Origin: Thereva unica | Lineage: Eukaryota > Arthropoda > Insecta > Diptera > Therevidae | DNA length: 64,000 nucleotides | Direction of reading: 5' to 3' | Assembly (NCBI GenBank): GCA_949987705.1 | Contig: OX465281.1 | Coordinates: 99,480,326-99,544,325, forward strand | Shown: positions 12,761 through 23,502 of the stretch, one piece after another | Numbering within the stretch: position 1 is the first letter of the stretch | How the letters are laid out: each line of letters opens with the position of its first letter | The notes under the pieces: model-generated | The model's input: only the letters and a program-made list of their open reading frames with translations | Database searches by the model: none | Told to the model about the DNA's origin: nothing | Translations under genes and position numbers: made by a program

Positions 12761-13209
12761 GAAGAAATGTTGACTGAAACAAGTTCCTAGGTTGCTTTAA
12801 TAAAGAATGATTGTATTATGCCGTAGTAGATACCGTAGAAATTAGTTTATTTGATTCTTAGAATATAAAACTACAGGAAGGGCCCTCGCCGAATTAAAGC
12901 GTACTGAAATTCTTTTTGTATGAGTGCCCACGCTTTGGTAGTTGTTTGTACACTACAAGCGGAAAATGCGAGTGGAATAGAGCAGGGCAAGAGCGAGTTA
13001 AAATTGTTAGTTGTCTAAAATAAAATCTTGCCCCCAGAAATGAACTTTTTACACGGCGTCAATCTGAAATTTAATCAGCTGATCCCTTTGAATTTTGCAT
13101 TGGGCCAGTTAATGTAAACAAAGTAACTTACCAAACAAAATTTATATTATTTGAAGTATTTAGGGCAGTGATTCACATATTTATTAATGTAAATAATATG
13201 TAATACATA
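12761..13209. other. Unassigned DNA
   Basis: Nothing recognised beyond general AT richness. Confidence 0.35.
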
Positions 13210-13458
13210 TCGTCGCTTATCCAGAATAGTGCTACAACTCAAAAATTTCCAATTTCGAGTTTATTTTAAGAATGTATAGCTAAATATGCATATTTTTATG
13301 TAGCAAAAATCCATATTAATACTTCTAAAAATGACCGCTGGAAACCCGCTGGAATCCAAGATCATAACATGGGCTTGTATGAAACTAAAAACTTTCAAAT
13401 GGCTCCCCTGTAAAATTCATTGTTTTTGAGTTGTGACACTATTCTGGATAAGCGACGA
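13210..13458. mobile_element. MITE with TA target duplication (Tc1/mariner-type)
   Basis: The left end TCGTCGCTTATCCAGAATAG is repeated inverted at the right end almost without change, continuing inward through an ACAACTCAAAAA block. TA flanks both ends (13208-13209 and 13459-13460). Only 249 bp and non-coding. The TCG-tipped, TA-flanked form resembles that of the element at 16729-17334. Confidence 0.75.
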
Positions 13459-15065
13459 TATGTATATGCGTTTAGGAAGCATTTTATTTAGCACCTTTAC
13501 TTGAAGAACGATTTCCCTCGCCGAAATTTCGAATTATTCCTAGCTTCACAAATTGCACACTTCACACAGGGATTTTACACACGCGGGCTTTTCCTGGAGT
13601 TCTCTAATTGATTTGTTCAAATATGATGATGAAACAATATAATGAGGCTATAAACAAACGCGTTTCAAACATCTTTAATTTGATAATTATACTGTACATT
13701 GTATTTTTATTCTTTAAATATAAACATCAGCCCATTTCTCCGCGGTCCCACTGTTTCGATTATTGCAAAATCATTCACTACCAAAACAAGCCCGGAGTAC
13801 AGAATCAATTTCTCACAATTCACCGCTTTTTCGCAGATAGCGATACCTCTTCCCCTATCCAGCATTCTTTACATCTTTGAAGACGGCTGGGTACGAAAGG
13901 TATTTTGTAAAGACCCAACCAATATCCAGATGACCCACAGTAATATATTAATTAAGGTTTTGTTTTTATGCGTGGTAGTAGAACAAATTAGTTAGTAGCT
14001 GGTTCAGTTATCATTCAAAATAAAGGAGGGAGAAATAAAATGAGATAATTGTTATGATTTTTTTGAAGATATAGATTTTTCGAATGGATTGTAATTTTGA
14101 TCAATTTTTTTGACTATTATTAGTTTCAACTTGAGTTGAACCCGAGTTCATGGAAACAGACAAAGTTAAGAGTTTTCGTTAAAGACTTTCAACTCTGCCC
14201 AACTCAACAAATATAGGTAGGTCTACTTGGGAGTTACGCACACAACTAAAAAGGGCACACTGACAAAGGTACAAAAAGTGCCTCGCTTGGACGTCAGAAG
14301 AAAGACTTTATATTTAATAAATACGTTTAAAGAAAAATGTATAATAAAATAAATTGATAGAAAAAGATGGCCGAAAACGGAAGGCAGCAATGGAAACGCA
14401 TAGAGTTAAGTCGTTCAGTTGAAGTGTCATTTCAACTCAACCACAACTCATCTCGACTCCCATGTAAACACGGTATATTTCCCTCTTCTAATTGATACAA
14501 AATAATTGTGTATATTTTTTTAATAACAAATGCCTGTACTATGTGAACCTAAGAGCTCAATATAAACCTTAAGCACATTTTTGCAATTAAACAAATAACA
14601 ATGTCCGTAATTATTTTGTGGTAATGGTCACGATAAATGGTTTAATGATTTTTAAATTATCATTTTCACCAATTAGGAACGTGCTTTTGTATATAGCTTT
14701 TCAGGGCGACGCAGCAAACCTTCTACTCCTTGTGAAGTTTATTTAAAAAAAAGCTGCGTTCTCACGATTAAAATTTAGTTGAGCGATTTATAGTTGAAAG
14801 AAATGGCGGACTTGAACGATAAAAGTGTGGGTGGACTAAGCTTTTATTGATCAATTAAATAATTGATCAACTTTAGGTTCTCACAGATTTTATTCAAGTT
14901 TTGTTGGGCAACGTGCATTTAGAGCGGCTCTACACATTCAATTGTCTGACGTTCACGTTTTCTTTCTCTTTCGCCAGAATGCGTAGTTAAAAAGAGACTC
15001 GACTGGAAAGGAGAATTGAACGCTGCTCAGAGCGGAACGGAAGTTTTTGTTCAATTACGCGTTCA
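13459..15065. other. Unassigned DNA
   Basis: Overlapping plus-strand frames at 13608-13995 show no family motifs. A CATGGAAACA/CATGTAAACA pair near 14150 and 14460, with AGTTGAA runs between, hints at a decayed small transposon, but no duplication could be fixed. Confidence 0.3.
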
Positions 15066-15360
15066 ACTTTTTTATGTCGTTGTCGTTCACGTCATAGTAC
15101 GGTGTCTAGTAGAAAGCTTAGCTGGAAGGATAGAAGAAGGATAAGTTAAGGGTGGCCTGAAGGAAGAGACAGTGAGCTACATTTGAACTAGCTGAGCCGC
15201 AGGAGCAAAATCCACCGACAGCCTCGCCGGAGTGTTATGCCTCCAGCCTCCTAAAACAAGTGAATCTAACCAGCCGACAGAGGTGACAGCGTCAGTACCA
15301 GCCTGCCATGTAGACAAGGAAGGGTGAGTTCGAAAAAGTCAACCTGCGGTAATACTATAA
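15066..15360 (-). repeat. SINE-like repeat B, copy 3
   Basis: Contains the TTTTTTATGTCG tail, a GTCTAGTAGAAAGCTTAG block and a GCTACATTTGAACTAGCTGA block that align in order with the other B copies. It is followed by a GGAGTGTTATGCCTCCAGC block close to one in SINE A, which again suggests the two families share modules. Confidence 0.5.
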
Positions 15361-15770
15361 ATCAAATGTGCGAAAACTTCAATGAGCTGTAGCTCAGCAG
15401 GTTTAGAGTTCGGAAATGCTGTATAAACGTCACTCGTGCAGATAGCCTAGCGCACACAGTGGCACTGCTTTTGTTGATAGTCAAAATGGATCATCAGGTG
15501 GAATTTTCGGTACACGAAGTATATCGTCCCTTAGGAACTTTGGTATATTATTATTAACCGGTTAAACCTTCTGGATACCTTAATAGAGTATTTTATATGA
15601 GAAACGGAATATCGTTCGAACTTTATACTAGGATTAGCAAATAAATGCTGTTTATACGAGCAATTGGAATTTTACATAAATTTTTTAACAGTTGTCACTG
15701 ACAAAAAACATGATAAATGTTAATCACAATTCCACATGTCGGAGTAATGCTACTTTTGTAATTCTCATTA

Positions 15771-17348
15771 GGGCGGGGCGCACACCGCGTCCGCAACGTG
15801 TTCAAGTAAAAACTAAACTCAACTAATTTGACGCGCGCGGGCATGGGGACTGCCTGGTAAAACTGTATAGAATTTTTCAAACTCCGTGACACAAAAAATT
15901 TGAGCAGTTCTGCGCACCTCGTTGCCAAATTTTATAAATAATGTTCTATCATTGCCCCTCTTTTTAGTTCAAACGGCAACAAACACCGAAAAAACTCAAC
16001 AAAATAATTTGGGAAGAGATGCGCGCATGCCGAATGAATAAAGTTAATTTATCTTTCTATGTGTGCAGAACTTTTAAATACAAGTAAAGCCCCTGCTCAA
16101 CAAAGGCAGTTTATTCAACATAATAAGCATAATTTTACATTAATTATGCGAAATATTTCACATTTATAAATTTAACATAATTTAAAAAAAAATGCTGAAA
16201 AAAATTCCTTTGAATAAATGAGCGTTTTCATTCATAAACCGACAGTTCTCCGCAGTCGCAAGCAACACAACCTTCCCGGGCAGAAGCGCGTATGCGACTG
16301 GCAGGAAACGTCAACAATCTAGTAATCAAAGTGATAAAAACACAAATTTCGTATTTTTTAGTAGAAATTACTACAAATTATTTCTGTAGCATATGTGTAA
16401 AATATAATAACCTTAAAATAAAAAAAATATATAAAAACGGGTGTTTTTCAGTCATAATTTGTAAATTTTTTAAATAATCATTAAAGTCCCAGAAAAATAC
16501 ACCTCCCTTTAGCAATACGCAGTCGCAACTGATTACACGGCAGCAAGTGATTTGATAGGAGGAGTTAACTGAAGCTTTTGTCTGAGCTTTTACACATTTT
16601 TAAGAGCTTAGCTGGGGAACATGCACGGAATGTCACGAGGTTTGAAAACAACTATACCTGTTTACTTTCTTTGCGGGTGTAGTCCGACACACGGCCGTCC
16701 TGCGTTGCGTACGCGGTGCGCGGATATATCGCACCCTTAGAATGAAAGTGACCTAACTCAAAAATTGCATTTTGTGGGAAATGAGCAAGAAAGTTTTGAA
16801 ATAAGTGCGGTGTTGAGTAAATTTAAAAGTATCTGTCCCGTGTTTCATTGAAAATGATTCATTTTTTGCGTATTTATATATTGATCTTTTATTTACAGAT
16901 TGGTAGCATTATATTAAATTTAAATGTATTTTAAATATATTTTGACAATTTTAATAAGAAATGGTTTCAAATTAAGTCACTCTATGTCAAAAATATTTCT
17001 GTATTTCTGGGACTTTTTATGAGTTAAGCCTATTTAAGACGCAAAGATGTAGCAAATGCTGATGGCACATTATGGTTTCAGTCATTATTTTACCATAAAA
17101 TTCTATACATGTAAGGGCATATATTGAAATCCGTCGATTTTATACACGTCCACTTGCGAGCACCTCTGACGCAATACTGATTCGGTCTCTTTCACATAAC
17201 ATGCATAGGTGAATTGTGAGATCAACAAAAATGACCGATGTATACGTTATCACTTTTCTTTTTAAGTACAGTTTACAGCAAAATCAGAATTTACAGGAAT
17301 TTTTAGTTAGGTCACTTTCATTCTAAGGGTGCGATATGTGTCTCGGCC
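15771..17348. mobile_element. PIF/Harbinger-like element, TTA duplication, split by a MITE
   Basis: The left end begins GGGCGGGGCGCACACCGCGT. Once the MITE at 16729-17334 and one TA are removed, the right end is the imperfect inverse (GCGTACGCGGTGCGCGG, then ATATGTGTCTCGGCC). TTA lies directly outside both ends (15768-15770 and 17349-17351). The roughly 970-bp body has no transposase frame, so it is non-autonomous. The TIRs are GC-rich in an AT-rich context. Confidence 0.6.
16729..17334. mobile_element. TA-flanked MITE nested in the PIF-like element
   Basis: TCGCACCCTTAGAATGAAAG at the left, extending to GTGACCTAAC, is exactly inverted at the right end. TA flanks both sides (16727-16728 and 17335-17336). 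The 606-bp interior is non-coding. Long perfect TIRs imply a fairly recent insertion. It sits inside the right terminal repeat of the element at 15771-17348 and is therefore younger. Confidence 0.85.
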
Positions 17349-17431
17349 TTAACACTAAATTCTCATTTAGCTAATGTCCATTATTTTGTGTCTTGGGTAA
17401 AATACTAACATCGTTAACTTCTACTCAACAG

Positions 17432-17515
17432 TGGAAGTAAATGGAGGCGGAACAGACTGTAAAAGGAGCGGAAGACCATATTTTACCTGAAAACAATAAG
17501 GAAAACTTTTTCTGT
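17432..17515 (+). CDS. Candidate start exon of the Sp-family gene (uncertain)
   Basis: A pyrimidine-rich acceptor ending at 17431 precedes a short leader with TAA immediately before ATG 17441. The frame from this ATG encodes MEAEQTVKGAEDHILPENNK and runs to a stop at about 17528. Possible donors are ACT|GTAAAA at 17458/17459 and TGT|GTGAAA at 17515/17516; both are phase 0, which matches the next exon. Neither is strong. The acidic start suits an Sp-factor N-terminus, but the serine-rich Sp box expected near the N-terminus is not visible. Confidence 0.3.
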
Positions 17516-17817
17516 GTGAAATTCTGTTAGGGGTTGCATCATTTTTGTCGCTGGTCGCCCATTTTAAAGCAACCAATCTGGGACTTGGACGGTTGTTGTC
17601 CAGGGATGAATCTTTAGGGAAATACTTTAAAAAAATTTTGATTATTTTTTTTGTTAAATGCAGGTTATCTGACTATATATCAAATGTTTATAATTTATTC
17701 AAGGTGTAAAAGTCGCACTTTAATTGTGATCTGCCGAAAACAACTGTTTAGGACGTGGCTGCCTTGGAAAGAGCTGCCCAGAACTAAATTCATACCGCAG
17801 GTGCTCTGGCCAGATAG

Positions 17818-17934
17818 AAAATCTTTAAAGACACCACAAAGCTGGAGACCCAACAAGGAAATGCCACCACGGGTTCAGAAGTCCGTGTGGTTAGTGCCTC
17901 GGTTGTGGCTCAATTGCAGGCTCAGGGATTACAG
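17818..17934 (+). CDS. Spps: Sp-family gene, first well-supported coding exon
   Basis: The frame encodes [16 protein letters not shown], then [17 protein letters not shown], ending at a CAG|GTGCAT donor in phase 0. It joins directly to the next exon (GSELNAAI). Two stops in the same frame, TAA near 17785 and TAG at 17815-17817, bound it upstream. The sequence before them (DVAALERAAQN) is also protein-like. The start at 17818 assumes that the AG of that TAG is the acceptor. Confidence 0.6.
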
Positions 17935-20900
17935 GTGCATTGAAAAAAGATTTTTCTTTAATTCGTTCGCCATTTTCTGTTTCGTTTATTTTATTTTGAA
18001 TGTATATAAAAGCAATGTTTATTTTAGTTTTAAAAGTTTGTTTTGAACTATGTCACTAATTATTATGTCAATTAATTTTGGGAAATTATTTTAACAGGGA
18101 AGCGAACTCAACGCTGCCATTATGGCAGCATCGCAGCCACAAAGTAGCAGCAACACCCATATTCAAAATCAGACGAGCAGTCAACCGCAGGTTATTACAT
18201 TGCAACAATTGCAGAATTTCCTTCCACAGCAGATGGGGACATTATCAGCTGATGGTACCCAGGTATCAGCTGCAGCAACAAATGCTACGCCGGTCAAAGC
18301 ATTTGTTGCTAATCCACAAATGCAACAGCAAGTATTAAATTTGCAGAATTTGCAAGGAATACCACATCAATTTATACAGGTAAATTTCTTATTTTCATTA
18401 TTAGTTAATTTTTTGCTACTGGAAAATTTGTATAATATGCCCATGCGCTTTTAGGTCTTTAGAAAATATCTAGGAAAGATTACAATTTAATTTATCAAAA
18501 TATTAACGATCTTCGTGATTATACAATTTATTCAAAACTAGCAAAAACCGGCACGCGCTGCAACGCCTTTTTATAAAAAAATGACGTGAAGAAAAGGGTA
18601 CCTATAATGAAAGAAAGAAATCTGCAAAACATGATTTTGGGTGCATAAAATTTTTTTGAGTTAAGCCTAGTATGGAGTTTGAACGGAATTCCGTTCCCAT
18701 TTAAAATACACGTAAGAAGAAGCACGAAATTCCGTTCATCCGATTTTTCCATGTACTTTTTGTTTTGCGAGTACGGACTTCAAACACAATTCTGTTGCTA
18801 ATATGTATATCGCTTGTGCAACTTTCTAACAGATGGCTTTCCAAGAGGAATTGGGGGCTTTTTCCGTTTGTGTTGGAACAGAATAAATAGCTAGACAATT
18901 ATTACGTGTTGTGCAGTTATGGTAATTTTGACAGAATGAAAAAAAAAACAGCTGTTGCCGCCAAGTATGTGGAGTAATGTGTAGAAATATATACCAAAAA
19001 TGCTTCCGTTCGACGTCCCTACTATGCTTTACATATAAAAAATATGTTTCCCACAACTTTTTTTTGAAGTGAAAACTTCTTTAGTCGCGTTGGGCACTTT
19101 TTGATAGGGGAAAATGTTATGGGTTCGCGTCACCGACATGCTCATGACTGGCGCACGCGCTCAATCGATTATAATCAAAAACTTTTTGATTTTGAATAAA
19201 AAATAAATCTGACCGCCTACTATTATTCAATTAAGTATCGAAAATGAAAATATAAAACCAGTCATTTTGACTGATGTGTTAACTATCTGTTTTCCAAATT
19301 TGTTTGGATCCTTGATCCTGAAGATGTCTTCAGACGATAACAAAAGAAAAAAAAGACAAGAAGATGAAGAAGAATTGGTAGCAGCGGTTTCCTCGGATAA
19401 AAGGGAAAAATCTGATGAAATTAAAAGAAAGAGAAAACTCCAAAATAAAGTTAGGTGTCAGCGATATAGAGATAAAAGAAAAAGTGATATAAAAATTAAT
19501 TCACAAATTTCTGACCATCAAACAATAACAATTGAAGAGGAGATGAAAATTAAACGTCGTAAAGAACAAGAAAAACAAAAAAGTAAACGGTATAGAGATA
19601 AGAAAAGAGCAGCTAATTTGCTTAGTTTACAGACAGATCATCCCTCAAAAACAATTGCAAAGCATGTTCCTGAACGACAGAATTTTCATACCTCACAAAT
19701 TCCAGGCCCGTCAACAAGAAATGTTCCATATATCCCACCAACTCATACACCTAGCACACAACAAACGGTCTCCAAAACTTTTCTAGAATTCATCTCCAAC
19801 AAGAAAGGATTATCGATATTTTCATTCAATTGTCAAAGTTTGCATGCGCATGCAGCTGATCTAAAAAATGATGCTATCGTAAAAAAGTCTGTTCTGCTTT
19901 TGTCAGAAACTCGTATGAAAAACGAAGAACCACTTGATGTTCCGAATTTCAACTTTGTTGTAAGTTATAAAAGACCCGAAGTTCCAGCAGCAGGAGTAGC
20001 TATTTATCACAATACTGAAGATACGTCACACTTCATTACTTCATACATACTAAATTCACTAGAAGCAGTAGCGTAACTAAGCAAGTAGGCGCCCCCCGCA
20101 GAATCCATAACGGCGCCTTTTCACAACACTCCTTATTTTTCAGGGATGATTTAAAAAAGAGGTTTTTCGAAATTAATCTTTTATTCATGTTACATGTTCT
20201 TCAATGTTCAATAGAGTACAACAAAGTCCTGTAACTACAGAAAACTATTTGTACAAGCGACGAAAAACTTCAGGAAAAAATGAGCCCATAAAAACACGAA
20301 ACTACACAACGCTACGCGAAAATATTTCTACATTGATTTTTTCAATAGTAGTAATTACATCATTCTTTTGTGTGGTGATATTATCTGCAACACTATCTTG
20401 GCTTTCAGATGCCTGCACTGTAGCTTTGTCTTTTTCCCCCAAAACGTATCCAATTTTGGCAACTTATTAACCTTTTCTTGCATTTCTTTTTTTCTTTTCA
20501 GATTTTCCCAACCCGATTTTTTCTTCTTCACTTCACTCATTTTAAAATGAGCGTGTAAGAACCCAGTTTTTCTTCGAAATATAATTAAAAAAACGTTAAA
20601 TAAATTGGGATACGTGTTACTATACGCGACGGTTTTGAACGGAATCAGTTGGGAAACTGGATCTGACTAGCTTTCTCGAGTTATGCTTTACAATCAAAGG
20701 AGACTGGTCAAATGTGCCCCAGGCCCGGCGCAAGCGAAAAGTATCTCAGATTATCGATTATAATGTGTGTTGAAATTCTGTATAGTTTTTATATCCCTTA
20801 ACTATGGCAAAGGTGTTAATATTGCTATTTTTGTTTATTCAGGCGAAATTCCAAATATCACCCTATATTTTTGTAATGCTATAACCTATTTTCATGAATA

Positions 20901-23434
20901 AGGTATCAGTGTACGCAGAATACTCCCACCTATCTAAAATTGTAAAAACGACGGTACCACAGTACCAACTTCCAGAGTTATGAGTCGTCAAAGTCAAAAT
21001 TTTGTTTTTTTTAACAAAAATGTCACTTTCAACCACCTTTTTCTCCAAAATATTCATAGTCAACTAATGTTTTTTTTTCCAGAATAAGAAAGCTTGGAGT
21101 TTTTCCTATGAATAATGTCCAGACAATTTTTATGCTACGGCCTTTACTTTCGAAGTTATAAGCAATTTTAATACTAAAATTGGCGTTATTTCGTACTGTT
21201 TTAGTACTCTTTTTCCTAAGCTTTTGTCGAAAAGAACTAAGTGAAAAAAAGTCAAAGTCAAAATTGCTTGCAATTTCCACAAATAAGGCCAGTTTTAGCA
21301 TTTAAATTGCTTATAACTTCGAAAGTAAAGGCCGTAGCATAAAAATTGTCTGGACATTATTCATAGGAAAAACTCCAAGCTTTCTTATTCTGGAAAAAAA
21401 AACATTAGTTGACTATGAATATTTTGGAGAAAAAGGTGGTTGAAAGTGACATTTTTGTTAAAAAAAACAAAATTTTGACTTTGACGACTCATAACTCTGG
21501 AAGTTGGTACTGTGGTACCGTCGTTTTTACAATTTTAGATAGGTGGGAGTATTCTGCGTACACTGATACCTTATTCATGAAAATAGGTTATAGCATTACA
21601 AAAATATAGGGTGATATTTGGAATTTCGCCTGAATAAACAAAAATAGCAATATTAACACCTTTGCCATAGTTAAGGGATATAAAAACTATACAGAATTTC
21701 AACACACATTATAATCGATAATCTGAGATACTTTTCGTTTGCGCCGGGCCTGGGATAATTTTGTATGGGCCATGACCAGTCTCCTTTTTCCAAATTAACA
21801 GTAGGCGCCTGCACTACTATGTGACGCCTGGTTGGAATTTGGAAACTGAGGTTTCATGGTATAGGGGACAATACAAATAAAATCCAACCACCGGATGCCA
21901 CGATGAATGGGGAAATCCCTGAGGATGTCCTTAGGGGTCACATTTATCTGTAGTCTATGGAAAAATCATTAATCATGAAAACTTTTGATGCTATTTTCAA
22001 CAGCGGTTTGAAAGGACAATTTTTTTCGGCACTCAATACAATGATTGACTGGCGCTCTTCATGAAGATTGCATATCAGCCCTGAGTCTATCAGCACCTGC
22101 GAGCGCCTATGACTGGCTGGCGCCCCCCCGCATTGCGGGGCTTGCGGGGGTGTTATTTACGCCACTGACTAGAAGCATTGGTGTTAATGTTTCTGATATA
22201 GGCGAAATATGCGTTGCTCGTTGCAGTTCCAAGAATGGGCAATACATATTAATGGTTGCCGTTAATATTTCGCCTGGAAAATCTATAACAGATACAACAA
22301 TTTTTATTCGAAAATTTGATGATTTATACAAAAGAAGGTTCTGAAATTCTCGAAAAAAGATTCCGCGAAAAATATGATAATGTACCGATGATTTTAAGTG
22401 GAGACTTCAATATTAACTTTGCAGATGATAAAAATCTACCATTAATTGAATTTTTAAATGCAACACTTAATTTAAATATGTCCAATGTTTGGAAACTTAG
22501 TACTACCAAATATAAAACGACGATCGATGCGGTTTTTACGCGATACTTAGATAAATTTGAATCAAACATTTTCATTTCTTACTTTAGTTACCATAACCCG
22601 AATGTATCCTTTTTACAATAAGTGCTAATGAAATAGGATGGTGAAATTGCTACAATTACTACATAATTTAAAAAATAGTTCTGAGATATCGGTTGAAGAT
22701 GCAGCAGCATTAAATTTTATAGAAAAAAGTATACTTATTAATGAAGACGCAGTTACTTGTGCTACATATTTTAATAAGTTGGTTAATGTGCTAATGAAAA
22801 TACTGCAATCAAAAAGATTTAGTCCTTTCAAGAAATATAGAATTTTGTATTACTTCAAAAGAATCGAATTTCAACATCTAAGTTCTAAGTTTTCACTTCT
22901 ATCGGCAGTCCCTATAACTGCCAATTTTTTTTTTTTTTTTGAACGACGTTCGTGATTTTGTACATGCACGTTATCGAGCACCCCAAAAACGGCATCGACT
23001 TCTTTGATGTGCCGATCGAAAAATATTAAAGAAAACATGTTCTGGAAAAATTTCCAAACATTCGGTCGAACTCCTATTTCTTTAAATGCAAAGACTTCGG
23101 CGAAGGAAGAGGCGCAAGAACCTTATATTAATTGGTTTTTCTAATATTTAATAAACTCTTTTCCGTTTAAATGAGTTTACCTTTTCTGGATTCAGCAAAG
23201 TGACAGCTTTTAAAAAGTCAGCACTTGTCAAAATCCGCTCTTTAAAAACCGTGCCAAAATTACGTGGCCCTTTAAAAACAAATTGACGGGGAGTTGTTTT
23301 CAAAACATTTGGCTTTTACATTAATTAGTTTTGCATTACAAAGGGACTTTCCCTAAGCCAGTCTGACACATAAAAAAAATATGAGTGTGCTTATGACCAC
23401 ACGACTGAAGTGAAACTTCTTTCGCTCCATCTGC

Positions 23435-23502
<68 letters not shown>

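Larger units (their letters stand above)
19324..22619 (+). pseudogene. Helentron-type ORF remnant: basic N-terminus fused to an EEP endonuclease, split by a hAT
   Basis: From ATG 19324 the protein is highly basic, with two related blocks ending [14 protein letters not shown] and [14 protein letters not shown]. Similar basic starts occur in arthropod Pif1-type Helitron proteins. It then runs straight into an endonuclease/exonuclease/phosphatase (EEP) fold: [22 protein letters not shown] (catalytic Glu) and AAGVAIYHN. The frame stops where the hAT at 20066-22167 inserted. Beyond it the EEP resumes ([16 protein letters not shown], then a frameshift, [27 protein letters not shown]). The Rep and helicase domains that normally separate the basic start from a C-terminal EEP are missing, so this is an internally deleted or rearranged copy. 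Confidence 0.7.

Noticed and set aside
13608..13995. Two overlapping 90-98-codon plus frames as a gene
   Set aside because: They are out of frame with each other, have no motif, and are AT-rich like the surroundings.
20204..20550. Small frames inside the hAT element, including a Phe/Ser-rich one
   Set aside because: No hAT dimerisation or RNase H-like motif; overlapping on both strands.
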